Below, in pieces: positions 1-7,386 of a stretch of 25,389 nucleotides of DNA; the first letter of the stretch is position 1; every line of letters begins with the position of its first letter. The notes under the pieces are model-generated. The model saw only the letters and a list, made by a program, of their open reading frames with translations, was not told where the DNA came from and made no database searches. This DNA comes from JAGOZV01 sp964622895. GTDB taxonomy: Bacteria > Patescibacteriota > Saccharimonadia > Saccharimonadales > Saccharimonadaceae. The stretch is from contig CAZUSB010000007.1 of NCBI GenBank assembly GCA_964622895.1, positions 1-25,389 of the forward strand, written 5' to 3'. The position numbers and the translations under genes are program-made.

Positions 1-473
1 CGGGTCAATGCAAAAAACATAACCGTCATCGCGATATAAGTCACAAAACACCACGGGCAGATGACTTGAATAATAAAGGTGCTGATATAAAGTAGCGCCA
101 AGGCAAAGACAAAACCAAGACTAACTCCCAGTTGTGCTAAAAACATAAATAACTTCGAGAGTGTACCACCCATTAACAATGCTACCGCTAGCGTGACAAT
201 CACCGGCAATGCCATCAAACCGATAAAGCTATTAGGAAAGCCAAGTAGCGATGCCGTCGGATGGAGAGCTACACTAACACAGTTGACGACCGCATTGATG
301 CTACATGACAAAACTACATCTGGATTGGCGGCTATTTCTAGCGCCTGCACTGATAACACAAAAGATGCTAGCAGAGCTACTCCACTCGCGACCAATAGTG
401 TGATCAAGGTCCAAAAATTATCCTTTTTGATTTTTTCCTTGCTAGTTAGCCAATCTTTAATCGCCTTGATCAT
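1..473 (-). CDS. VKOR-family disulfide-forming membrane protein (3' end cut by window edge)
   Basis: This is an integral membrane protein of the vitamin K epoxide reductase (VKOR) family, which in bacteria replaces DsbB and reoxidises a thioredoxin-like partner with quinone. Seen directly: about 157 codons are open from the ATG at 473 to the window edge. There are several hydrophobic segments, a loop cysteine pair C57 and C65 (eight apart, as in VKOR loops), the PNSFIGL stretch after it, and a C139-P-W-C142 active-site motif at the start of a later membrane helix. The C-terminus lies outside the window, so a fused thioredoxin domain cannot be excluded. The gene overlaps the preceding thioredoxin-fold ORF by 17 nt, which suggests translational coupling. 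The family call is firm; the partner is inferred. Confidence 0.85.
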   Translation of the reverse strand, partial: MIKAIKDWLTSKEKIKKDNFWTLITLLVASGVALLASFVLSVQALEIAANPDVVLSCSINAVVNCVSVALHPTASLLGFPNSFIGLMALPVIVTLAVALLMGGTLSKLFMFLAQLGVSLGFVFALALLYISTFIIQVICPWCFVTYIAMTVMFFALT

Positions 474-723
474 AATATGATACCTCGTCCATTAGAGGCA
501 GCGGTCTGCCTTTCCATAATTTTAAAACCGAACCGTTTTGAGCTAACGCAACAACACTAGGATACTCTGTAATATCGTACACTCTGCAAAAATCTGTGCC
601 CTCGCGCGATTCAGGGTCTACAGTTTGGATTTCCTTGTTCACCCTTTTGCCGTAATCATTAATATACTCTTCTACTTCTCTTGTATAATCTCGCATCTCT
701 GGATAAACAAATACTATCGGCAT
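457..723 (-). CDS. Small thioredoxin-fold protein lacking CXXC
   Basis: This is an 88-residue cytosolic protein of uncertain function. It looks like a minimal thioredoxin fold. There is an N-terminal strand (MPIVFVYPE), a helix, a second strand (KEIQTVD), then CRVYDITEYPSVVALAQNG, which resembles the thioredoxin stretch around the cis-proline (Y-x-I-x-x-Y-P-S), and a final helix. The position that normally carries CXXC has no cysteine; the only cysteine, C46, lies in the later helix. It starts 4 nt after nrdR and its 3' end overlaps the VKOR start. The neighbourhood suggests a link to disulfide chemistry, but without CXXC it is unlikely to be a classical oxidoreductase. It could instead be a structural or binding partner. 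Confidence 0.65.
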   Translation of the reverse strand: MPIVFVYPEMRDYTREVEEYINDYGKRVNKEIQTVDPESREGTDFCRVYDITEYPSVVALAQNGSVLKLWKGRPLPLMDEVSYYDQGD

Positions 724-727
724 ATCA

Positions 728-1177
728 CTACTTCTCCTTTTTCCTATGATACTGCAGTGTTTTTACAAAATCATCCAACGTCTTGAAGTCATGATAAACA
801 CTAGCAAAGCGTACATAAGCGACTTCGTTTCTTTCCGCTAATTCGTCAAGCACCAAGTCTCCAATTTGTTTTGAGGCCACTTCAGACTCGCCTAGCGCAT
901 ATAAGCCATCCTCGACAGCTGTGATGATTTCTTCTATCTCTATGTCACTATCAAAAAACTTACCGACAGACTTTTCTACTGCATTCATCAGTTTATCTCG
1001 GTCAAATAACTCACGAGTGCCACTTTTTTTAATAACAGCTAAATTCGGTTTTTCTATTCGCTCATATGTTGTAAATCTTACACCATCAGGCGTTTCTCTA
1101 CGGCGGCGTATAGTTAAACCATCCGCACCTTCTCGCGATTCTATGACACGACTATTTGCCAGGTCGTATAGTGACAT
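728..1177 (-). CDS. nrdR: NrdR-like ATP-cone repressor without zinc-ribbon cysteines
   Basis: NrdR represses ribonucleotide reductase genes when its ATP-cone binds dATP/ATP. The 149-residue protein shows the family framework: VIESR and IRRRRE followed by RFTTYER (residues about 11-40), then an ATP-cone starting at AVIKKSGTRELFDRDKL and ending in VAYVRFASVYHDF, a typical NrdR C-terminal signature. The four cysteines that build the N-terminal zinc ribbon in other NrdR proteins (two CXXC pairs) are all absent, and the protein has no cysteine at all. Both knuckles are shortened by one or two residues. I chose the ATG at 1177 rather than the TTG at 1180. It begins 6 nt after the ftsZ stop. Its DNA targets are not in this window. 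It could bind DNA without zinc or have lost that role. Confidence 0.85.
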   Translation of the reverse strand: MSLYDLANSRVIESREGADGLTIRRRRETPDGVRFTTYERIEKPNLAVIKKSGTRELFDRDKLMNAVEKSVGKFFDSDIEIEEIITAVEDGLYALGESEVASKQIGDLVLDELAERNEVAYVRFASVYHDFKTLDDFVKTLQYHRKKEK

Positions 1178-1183
1178 CAAAGA

Positions 1184-2386
1184 CTAATCCTTCTTCTTTT
1201 TCTTTCGACGGCGCAAAAAGGCCGGCGTATCTGATTCGTCATCTTCTTCTGGTTGTGCCCAAATGTTTGCTGGCTGAGTGTCATCGGTAAAGTCATTTTT
1301 CGCTTCTTCTTGCTTGTCTAGATTTAAATCAATTGAACTAACCTCGTCGGCAGTCACGGAACCATATGAGCTATCTGGAACTTTGTTGACTGACTCATTT
1401 TCCTCTTCGGATGACTGCTCGTAAAAATAAGCAGAGTCAAATCCAGTCGCGATAACCGTGATAATCAATTCGTCTTCCATATCGGGCCTCAAAGTTGCTC
1501 CAAAAATAATGTTTGCATCTGGAGAAACTGCACCAGTAATAATCTCGGCCGCTTCTTGAATCTCACTCATGCTCATATCGTAACCACCAGTTACATTAAA
1601 CAGTACGCCTTTTGCGCCATCTATAGAAACCTCAATCAGTGGCGACTCTATCGCCTGCTGAGCTGCTTGGACGGCACGATTTTCTCCACTAGCTCTACCG
1701 ATACCCATCAGCGCCGAACCAGCGTTACTAATAATCGCTTTAACATCGGCAAAGTCCAGGTTGATCAACCCATGTTCAGTGATGAGCTCTGATATTCCCT
1801 GCACACCCTGACGCAAAACATCATCGGCGATTTTGAAAGTTTCAAGTAGCGGTGTACGCTTGTCAATCGTTTGTAGCAGTCGGTCGTTTGGAATCGTGAT
1901 AAGGGTATCTACATTTCGCCCTAGGTTCAAAATAGCACCATCGGCATTTTTACGGCGTTTTTCGCCCTCAAAGCTAAATGGTCGGGTTGCTACTCCGATA
2001 ACTAAAATATCCATTTCGCGCGCCACTTCTGCTACTACAAAACCAGCACCCGATCCGGTTCCACCACCTGCTCCAATCGTCACGAAAATTAGGTCTGCAC
2101 CCTTTAGGGCTTCTTTAATTTCTTCGCGCGACTCGTTGGCAGCTTGCTCTCCAACAGAAGGATTTGCTCCGGCGCCAAGTCCTCGCGTGGTATCGCTACC
2201 AATATGTAATTTTATATCGGCATCGCTGTTGTGTAGTGCCTGAGCATCGGTATTAATAGCAATAAATTGCACACCGGATAATCCCGCCTCTTTCATGCGA
2301 TTTACGGCTGCCCCGCCTGCACCACCAACACCAACAACCTTGATGCTTGCAAAAGTTTGAATCTCACTCGGTTTTATTTCTGCCAT
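1184..2386 (-). CDS. ftsZ: Cell division protein FtsZ
   Basis: FtsZ is the tubulin-like GTPase that forms the division ring. The 400-residue product has the N-terminal nucleotide-binding glycines (VVGVGGAGGAAVNRM, residues 17-31), the tubulin signature GGGTGSGAG at residues 107-115, and the T7-loop region NLDFADVK, which supplies the catalytic aspartate. The globular core runs to about residue 315. It is followed by an acidic, poorly conserved linker and a C-terminal peptide TPAFLRRRKKKKKD that fits the conserved FtsA-binding tail. The ATG is preceded by GAGAGG at a usual Shine-Dalgarno distance. It lies downstream of ftsA with a 45-base gap that contains its own candidate -10. The gene ends in TAG, which is evidence that UAG is a real stop in this genome. 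Confidence 0.98.
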   Translation of the reverse strand: MAEIKPSEIQTFASIKVVGVGGAGGAAVNRMKEAGLSGVQFIAINTDAQALHNSDADIKLHIGSDTTRGLGAGANPSVGEQAANESREEIKEALKGADLIFVTIGAGGGTGSGAGFVVAEVAREMDILVIGVATRPFSFEGEKRRKNADGAILNLGRNVDTLITIPNDRLLQTIDKRTPLLETFKIADDVLRQGVQGISELITEHGLINLDFADVKAIISNAGSALMGIGRASGENRAVQAAQQAIESPLIEVSIDGAKGVLFNVTGGYDMSMSEIQEAAEIITGAVSPDANIIFGATLRPDMEDELIITVIATGFDSAYFYEQSSEEENESVNKVPDSSYGSVTADEVSSIDLNLDKQEEAKNDFTDDTQPANIWAQPEEDDESDTPAFLRRRKKKKKD

Positions 2387-2419
2387 CTTTTAGACCTCTC
2401 TATATCCTCTTTAAGTACT

Positions 2420-2425
2420 ATTATA
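2420..2425 (-). promoter_or_regulatory. Candidate ftsZ promoter (extended -10)
   Basis: On the minus strand the ftsA-ftsZ gap contains TTTGATATAAT, a perfect -10 hexamer with an upstream TGN extension. No good -35 is visible at 17-18 nt. Transcription from here would give ftsZ a leader of roughly 25-30 nt containing the GAGAGG ribosome binding site. The same TGATATAAT string recurs before the RSH gene and before 23S rRNA. Confidence 0.5.
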
Positions 2426-2431
2426 TCAAAT

Positions 2432-3661
2432 TTATGAACGAATCTTTTTTAAGAACTTATTTATAAATCCACTTTTTGCACTACCACCTCTAAAATCACC
2501 CGCAGGAGCTTGGCTATCTAGTTGGCTATCTATAAGCATAAGCCCAAAAGCACTAGCATATTCTGGAGTGTTGTACTCTTCCCCGACCCCACTATACTCT
2601 GGTAAAATACCAACTCGCGCCGACAAATTGAGCGTCTCTTTGGTGTAATCTACCAAGCCACGCAGTTCCGCTGAACCACCAGTCAAAACTAACCCACTAG
2701 GCAAGCGACCAGCCCGACCAGCTTTCTTTAGTTCATTTTGGACATGCTCAAAAATTTCATCTAAACGCGCTTCAACAATATCGTCTATCTCTGCTGTTTG
2801 GAAAGTTAGGATTTCGTCACCTTCTTTTATGCTAATGCCTGAGTTTTCTTTGCGCCTCAATGCACTGGCGTGATCAATTTTAATTTTCTCGGCAACTTGT
2901 GGGTCAACTTTAAGGCCGATCGCCAAATCATTTGTGATATTGACACCTCCGATTGGAATAATACCAACATACTGTAGGTCGCCATCCTCGTAAACACTCA
3001 CGCTTGTTGTGGAGCCTCCGATATCTATAACAGCTACACCATTTTCTTTTTGTGATTCATTTAGAACCGCTTCTGCTGCTGCTACACCTGACACAATAGT
3101 GTTCCTTGGTTGCAATTTTCCATCTTGGGCAGATTTATGCAGATTTGAAATGTATGGAGTTAAAGCAGAAATGACATGAGCGTTAATCTCTAGACGCGTA
3201 CCCGTCATACCAACTGGATCTTTTATTCCATCTTGTCCGTCAAGTTTATAGGCGTGTGGTATCACAGATAGTATCTCGCGATTAGCCGGAACTTTACCGA
3301 TAGTAGCCACATCTTTTAGGCGATCAATATCATCAAGAGTAATTTCATGATCAACATTTCCAGCTGCGATCATGCCATCAGTTTTAGTTGTCATAATATG
3401 CGCACCATTGACACTAATAGTTGCTTCATCCACCTGATGACCACTAATGCGCTCAACTTCTCCCAGCGCGTCATCTATCGCTTGACTTGGCCCAGCTAGA
3501 TTTATCACCACTCCTTTTCGTAGACCACTATTTGGCACTTTTGACACTCCAACTACCGTAATCGTAGGCACACTGTTGATATATTCTACATGACCAACGA
3601 CCGCTCTAACAGCTGTTGTACCAACGTCAACACCGACGGCGTATTTTGGGCTATCTTGCAT
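2432..3661 (-). CDS. ftsA: Cell division protein FtsA
   Basis: FtsA is the actin-like ATPase that anchors FtsZ to the membrane and recruits the divisome. The 409-residue protein shows both actin-family phosphate loops (VGVDVGTTAVRAVVG near residue 9 and VIDIGGSTTSVSVYEDG near residue 208), the adenosine motif LTGGSAELRG, and a C-terminal basic amphipathic tail (GFINKFLKKIRS) typical of the membrane-targeting helix. Length is normal for the family. No Shine-Dalgarno sequence precedes the ATG. Instead a TATAAT box ends 7 nt before the A of the start codon, suggesting a leaderless transcript. It is followed directly by ftsZ, the common order. Confidence 0.97.
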   Translation of the reverse strand: MQDSPKYAVGVDVGTTAVRAVVGHVEYINSVPTITVVGVSKVPNSGLRKGVVINLAGPSQAIDDALGEVERISGHQVDEATISVNGAHIMTTKTDGMIAAGNVDHEITLDDIDRLKDVATIGKVPANREILSVIPHAYKLDGQDGIKDPVGMTGTRLEINAHVISALTPYISNLHKSAQDGKLQPRNTIVSGVAAAEAVLNESQKENGVAVIDIGGSTTSVSVYEDGDLQYVGIIPIGGVNITNDLAIGLKVDPQVAEKIKIDHASALRRKENSGISIKEGDEILTFQTAEIDDIVEARLDEIFEHVQNELKKAGRAGRLPSGLVLTGGSAELRGLVDYTKETLNLSARVGILPEYSGVGEEYNTPEYASAFGLMLIDSQLDSQAPAGDFRGGSAKSGFINKFLKKIRS

Positions 3662-3667
3662 ATGGCT

Positions 3668-3697
3668 ATTATACAGGTTTTAGTTGGCCTTTGGCAA
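3668..3697 (-). promoter_or_regulatory. ftsA promoter predicting a leaderless mRNA
   Basis: On the minus strand, TTGCCA (3692-3697) and TATAAT (3668-3673) are separated by 18 nt. The -10 lies only 6 nt before the ftsA ATG, so the expected transcription start coincides with the start codon. Confidence 0.7.
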
Positions 3698-3708
3698 GTT
3701 CAGTTTTG

Positions 3709-4491
3709 CTAATTTAGTGTCGTTAAAATTTCCGCACCATCTTCTGTGATCAAGACGGTGTGCTCAAAGTGCGCACAAAGCGAATTGTCTTTACTATAAA
3801 TGGTCCAGCCGTCTTCTTTGTCTTGCTTGATACGACCATTGCCCAGAGTCGCCATCGGTTCAATTGCTATAGTGTCACCAGCCCTTAAAATAGTGCCGGT
3901 ACCTTTTTTGCCGTAATTCGGTACGTCTGGAGGCATGTGCATTTCTTGCCCAACGCCATGACCGATCAGTTCAGTTACTACCCCCAAATTACCGGCTCGT
4001 AAAACTTTTTCAACTGCAAAACCAATATCACCAGTTTTTGTGCCCGCACCTTTGATTGCATCTATTCCTGCATACAGACTTTGTTCTGTAATTTTTAATA
4101 AATGCTTAACCGAGCCTTTTGGTTCTTCATCAACCACCATCGTGAAAGCCGAGTCAACTTTCATTTTTTTGTAAGTTATGACCATATCAAAACTAACGAC
4201 ATCTCCTTTTTGGAAAGGGCGGTCTTTTGGTATACTATGAACCAATTCGTCGTTGACACTAATACAAATTGCGCCTGGGAAGTTTGGTATAGGCTCTAGA
4301 TAAGTAGGTGTAGCGCCTCTTTTGATGACTTCTCTCTGTACCCATTCATCTACTGACTTTTCGGTCATGCCAGGCTTCACAAACTGTCGTAACTCATTAA
4401 ATATTTCAGCTAAAATCCGACCACCTTGACGCATGGCGGTGATTTGTTCCGGGGTGTTAACGGTATATGTTAATTGCTTATTCTCAGACAT
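3709..4491 (-). CDS. map: Type I methionine aminopeptidase
   Basis: MetAP removes the initiator methionine from nascent proteins in the cytosol, after peptide deformylase (also encoded in this window). The 260-residue protein has the pita-bread fold motifs in order: VSFDMVITYKKMKVDSAF with the first two metal-binding aspartates, ELIGHGVGQEMHMPPDVPNYG with the metal-binding histidine, DTIAIEPMATLG with the first glutamate, and CAHFEHTVLITEDGAEILT with the last. The N-terminus GGRILAEIFNEL is typical of type I enzymes, and there is no N-terminal zinc-finger extension. It starts 3 nt after the adk stop, so the two are very likely cotranscribed. The adk-map pairing is common in bacterial ribosomal-protein operons but here sits behind rpsU. 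Confidence 0.97.
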   Translation of the reverse strand: MSENKQLTYTVNTPEQITAMRQGGRILAEIFNELRQFVKPGMTEKSVDEWVQREVIKRGATPTYLEPIPNFPGAICISVNDELVHSIPKDRPFQKGDVVSFDMVITYKKMKVDSAFTMVVDEEPKGSVKHLLKITEQSLYAGIDAIKGAGTKTGDIGFAVEKVLRAGNLGVVTELIGHGVGQEMHMPPDVPNYGKKGTGTILRAGDTIAIEPMATLGNGRIKQDKEDGWTIYSKDNSLCAHFEHTVLITEDGAEILTTLN

Positions 4492-4494
4492 ACT

Positions 4495-5052
4495 CTACTT
4501 CGGCTCCACTGACAAGCCATAGGCTGCCAATTCATTAACTATTCGATCATGAACTTGACCGACCGTACCAACACCATCGACATGAGCAATGCTTACGCCC
4601 TGCTCATTTAGGTAGCTCAAGACTGGATACATTTTTTGACGATAAATTTGTAGACGTTGCTCAATCGCTTCGGGTGTGTCATCAACTCGACCACGTAATT
4701 CTAAACGCTTAAGTAATTCAGATTTTGGCACCTCTAATACTATCACCAGGCCAATATCACGTCCGTAATCAGATTTATGATTAACCAACCACTTCGCCTG
4801 TTCTAATTCTCTTGGATAACCATCTAGAATTAGATGATCAATATCTTTAGCTTTGCCTATAGCTTGGCCAATCAATTTATTGGTTGCTTCATAAGGCACC
4901 AGTTGACCGGTACTCATGATTTTGTGCAGTTCTTCGTCTTTGCTATCACGCAAAAGCTGACCAGCACTCAACCAGCGCCAGCCGTGACGTGCAGATAAAA
5001 GCTGTCCTTGGACGCTCTTTCCTGAACCGGCTGGACCAAAAAAAACTATCAT
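4495..5052 (-). CDS. adk: Adenylate kinase, short form
   Basis: Adenylate kinase converts ATP plus AMP to two ADP and keeps adenylate pools balanced. The 185-residue protein begins almost directly with the P-loop GPAGSGKSVQG (residues 6-16). It contains the AMP-binding DGYPRELEQA motif, a short LID (LELRGRVDDTPEAIEQRL) and the final FVDG-equivalent VDGVGTVGQVHDRI. It lacks the longer zinc-binding LID insert of many Gram-positive enzymes, which matches the short bacterial class. It lies between rpsU and map, 18 nt after rpsU. No strong Shine-Dalgarno sequence is visible. A general nucleoside monophosphate kinase role is possible, but the sequence fits Adk best. Confidence 0.93.
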   Translation of the reverse strand: MIVFFGPAGSGKSVQGQLLSARHGWRWLSAGQLLRDSKDEELHKIMSTGQLVPYEATNKLIGQAIGKAKDIDHLILDGYPRELEQAKWLVNHKSDYGRDIGLVIVLEVPKSELLKRLELRGRVDDTPEAIEQRLQIYRQKMYPVLSYLNEQGVSIAHVDGVGTVGQVHDRIVNELAAYGLSVEPK

Positions 5053-5070
5053 GCGATCAGTATTCTTTGC

Positions 5071-5286
5071 TTAGCGAATACCCATTCGCATATTAGCAAA
5101 TTTCTCTTCTCGGCGTGCTCGTCTAATAATAGCTTTTTTACGGCGCTCAGTCTTGCTCAGCGGCTTGCTGAAGCGCATTGTTGCCTTTGCGTTTGCCACT
5201 ACTCCACTTTGTAGCACCTTTCGGTTAAAGCGACGCATTAAGTTTTCGTTTGCTTCGTTCTCGTATTTTCTTGTTACTTGTACCAT
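5071..5286 (-). CDS. rpsU: 30S ribosomal protein bS21
   Basis: bS21 is a small basic protein of the 30S subunit that contacts the anti-Shine-Dalgarno region and helps initiation. The 71-residue product has the family hallmarks: a short N-terminal strand followed by ENLMRRFNRKVLQSGVV, then a highly basic helical tail (ERRKKAIIRRARREEKF). Length is typical. Its promoter overlaps the 3' end of recJ and places the start of transcription only about 4 nt before the ATG. It heads the rpsU-adk-map group. Confidence 0.95.
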   Translation of the reverse strand: MVQVTRKYENEANENLMRRFNRKVLQSGVVANAKATMRFSKPLSKTERRKKAIIRRARREEKFANMRMGIR

Positions 5287-5296
5287 ATCGTTAGTT

Positions 5297-5325
5297 ATTG
5301 TACCAGATAGACCAATCTATGACAA
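5297..5325 (-). promoter_or_regulatory. rpsU promoter, near-leaderless
   Basis: On the minus strand TTGTCA (5320-5325) and TACAAT (5297-5302) are spaced by exactly 17 nt, with TGG just upstream of the -10. Only 10 nt separate the -10 from the rpsU ATG, predicting a leader of about 3-4 nt with no Shine-Dalgarno sequence. Confidence 0.7.
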
Positions 5326-5331
5326 GATACT

Positions 5332-5988
5332 TTAGCCAGAAATTTCCAGATATTCGATCATGCCAGTAAGAGTTTGCTTGCCTCTCCACTGGTTGATACC
5401 GATTTTATACCACACATTAATGCGTGTATTGGGCTCAAGATAAAATTCTTTAGGCGCATTAAATGAAACTAACTCCAACTCGTCATTACCCTGTGAGATT
5501 TGAAGCTTAAGATGCTGCCCCTTGTCTCCCATACTGCGTTTTGAGTCAATCAGAGCATTTTCCGTATAAAATACTGGTTCTGGATTGGCCACTCCGTACG
5601 GCTCCAATTGCTTCAAGCTTTGCGCAAGATTTATATTCAAATCCGATAACTGGACTGATAGGTCTTCATTGGGTAAGAGCCACTTCTCTTGATCTGCCAA
5701 TCCGAGTGATAGATAATATTGATTAACTGCTTTTCTAAAACTCTCTATATCGTCAGTTTTTAGAGTCACACCAGCCGCTACTTTGTGTCCGCCGCCACGA
5801 ACAATATGATCATGAGCATAATGAATGGCATCAGCTACGCTAAATTCACCGAAACTTCTGGCTGACCCAACAGACTCTTCACCTTTTTCTGAAATCAAAA
5901 ATGTTGGCTTTTTAAACTCTTCCATGATTTTTGACGCAACAATACCGATAATTCCAGAGTTCCAATCCTTGTGATTTAACACTAGCAC
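5332..5988 (-). CDS. recJ: RecJ C-terminal part (DHHA1 and OB-like domains)
   Basis: This is the 218-residue portion that could be translated separately only from a GTG without a Shine-Dalgarno sequence. It carries VLNHKDWNSGIIGIVASKI, GSARSFG and GGGHKVAAGVTL, all RecJ DHHA1 motifs, followed by a beta-rich tail. It is in the same frame as the N-terminal part, so it is best seen as the rest of one gene. Confidence 0.75.
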   Translation of the reverse strand: MLVLNHKDWNSGIIGIVASKIMEEFKKPTFLISEKGEESVGSARSFGEFSVADAIHYAHDHIVRGGGHKVAAGVTLKTDDIESFRKAVNQYYLSLGLADQEKWLLPNEDLSVQLSDLNINLAQSLKQLEPYGVANPEPVFYTENALIDSKRSMGDKGQHLKLQISQGNDELELVSFNAPKEFYLEPNTRINVWYKIGINQWRGKQTLTGMIEYLEISG

Positions 5989-6078
5989 CTGATCACCCTG
6001 ATGAGTATTAGCTAATTCTTTGGCGATTTCGGTGATTTCGTCTTGTTCTAGCCTCCTTTGGCTATTTAGTTTATCAAG

Positions 6079-7008
6079 CTAATCAGCTTTTATGATACTA
6101 CTCTTATGATCAACCGCCCTCAATAACGTCAACGCCTCATCAGCAGTCTTTAAACGACCGGCAGCATTTATTCGTGGTCCTAATCCAAACCCCAGAGTAC
6201 GTTCAGTAATATTGTCTTGAGTCGTTCCACTAATTGCCAGAAGTGCTTTAATACCAGGACGATGTAATTTTGACATCACCTTTAAACCCCAATAGACGTT
6301 ATTACGATTCTCATCTATCAAAGACACCGAATCACAAACAGTGCCCAGAGCAACTAGATCCAGCAGCCACTTTTCTTGACCATCGGGCAGACCTGGCAGT
6401 TCCGTCTGTAGGGCCTGCACCAACTTAAAAGCAACACCGACTCCACAAAGATCTAAAAAAGGATAAAGCTTCTTCTTCCTGTCAATTAAAACAAAATTTT
6501 TGTATGCATCAGGATGCTCGGCTAGCTGATATTTTGGATTTACCACGGCTACTGCATCAGGTTTAGTGGGCGCCACATTGTGATGGTCTGTTACAATTAC
6601 ATCCACCCCCAGCTCTTTTGCATAGGTGATTTCTTGATGATTCAAACTACCACAATCCACGGTAATGATTAATGTCGTGCCTTGGTTGGCTATTTTTTTA
6701 ATAGCATTTTTATTAATACCATAGCCGTCGGTAAATCTATCTGGCAAATAATGGTTTAGGTTTTTAAAACCGAACTTCTCTAGTGCATCCAGTAGTAACG
6801 TCGTGCCAGTCACGCCATCAACGTCGTAGTCACCATAGATAGTCATACTCTCTTGGTTTTTGTGAGCTTGCTGGATGCGCTTTACGGCCTTTTGCATATC
6901 AGGCAACAAAAATGGATCGTGTTTTTTTGAATAATCTGGATTTAAAAAATCGTCAAAAGAATTCTCGTCTATACCACGTGCGGCCAAGAGTTCTTTGACG
7001 ATATCCAT
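6079..7008 (-). CDS. recJ: RecJ N-terminal part (DHH domain)
   Basis: This is the 309-residue portion before the amber codon. It contains the DHH phosphoesterase domain with its metal-binding aspartates and DHH triad, but lacks the DHHA1 domain that completes the nuclease active site. On its own it would probably be inactive. It starts 7 nt after the winged-helix gene. Confidence 0.8.
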   Translation of the reverse strand: MDIVKELLAARGIDENSFDDFLNPDYSKKHDPFLLPDMQKAVKRIQQAHKNQESMTIYGDYDVDGVTGTTLLLDALEKFGFKNLNHYLPDRFTDGYGINKNAIKKIANQGTTLIITVDCGSLNHQEITYAKELGVDVIVTDHHNVAPTKPDAVAVVNPKYQLAEHPDAYKNFVLIDRKKKLYPFLDLCGVGVAFKLVQALQTELPGLPDGQEKWLLDLVALGTVCDSVSLIDENRNNVYWGLKVMSKLHRPGIKALLAISGTTQDNITERTLGFGLGPRINAAGRLKTADEALTLLRAVDHKSSIIKAD

Positions 7009-7015
7009 TTGAGCT

Positions 7016-7312
7016 TTACTCTATGGATTTTCGTGTAGGCTTATGCGCCTGCTGTTGAGATTTTATAACAATGCTTTGTAGCTCTTTAAAAATCGGAAAT
7101 TGCTTGTTCGTTGAATAAATTTTGACATTACCTTGTTTTTCACTTGTCAAAAAGCCCACCTTTTCCAAACGTCGTAATTCCCTCTGGATGTTGCCTGGGT
7201 CCTCTTTTATTAGCTTAGCAAGTCCTCGCACATGAGTTCTAAAGTCTGGGTATTTAGCATAAACAACGACAATTTTTCGCCTAACCCTAGATGTAATAAA
7301 AACGTCTAACAT
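7016..7312 (-). CDS. Small winged-helix (ArsR-like) DNA-binding protein
   Basis: This 98-residue cytosolic protein is a probable transcription regulator with unknown targets. It has a single winged helix-turn-helix: a first helix (DVFITSRVRRKIVVVYAKY), a helix-turn-helix (THVRGLAKLIKEDPGNIQRELRRLEKVGFL), and a wing (SEKQGNVKIYST). This is the arrangement of MarR/ArsR-type and nucleotidyltransferase-associated HTH proteins. There are no cysteines for an ArsR metal site. The ATG is preceded by a good GGGAGAGG ribosome binding site. It sits 7 nt before recJ and 74 nt after the phosphoribosyltransferase gene, all on the same strand. Whether it controls either neighbour cannot be told from sequence. 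Confidence 0.75.
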   Translation of the reverse strand: MLDVFITSRVRRKIVVVYAKYPDFRTHVRGLAKLIKEDPGNIQRELRRLEKVGFLTSEKQGNVKIYSTNKQFPIFKELQSIVIKSQQQAHKPTRKSIE

Positions 7313-7386
7313 GCCTCTCCCTTAAATTAACTCACCTTATCTTGTATCAATCGTATCACAATATTACAACACTTTTCAAGAATCTA

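Larger units (their letters stand above)
5332..7008 (-). pseudogene. recJ: Single-stranded-DNA exonuclease RecJ interrupted by one in-frame amber codon
   Basis: RecJ degrades single-stranded DNA 5' to 3' in recombination and mismatch repair. One continuous frame of 559 codons is present, broken only at codon 310 (TAG at 6079-6081). The 30 codons between this stop and the next possible start (GTG, 5988) read as good RecJ sequence (DKLNSQRRLEQDEITEIAKE), so nothing was inserted or deleted. Before the stop lie the DHH-domain motifs: D60-Y-D-V-D64, VDCGS around D118, and D141-H-H143. After it lie the DHHA1 motifs GSARSFG and GGGHKVAAG, and the C-terminal OB-like domain. The usual residue at this site is probably glutamine (CAG to TAG would be one transition). 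A perfect AAAGGAGG lies about 27 nt after the stop, but no start codon follows it at a useful distance. Sequencing error, a true nonsense mutation or readthrough are all possible. Confidence 0.85.

Noticed and set aside
1833..2243. A 136-codon plus-strand frame opposite ftsZ.
   Set aside because: Antisense to highly conserved FtsZ sequence; no ribosome binding site and no family likeness.
6079..6081. UAG read as a sense codon as the general code of this organism.
   Set aside because: ftsZ, infB and the RSH gene terminate at UAG at the expected family end positions, so UAG acts as a normal stop.
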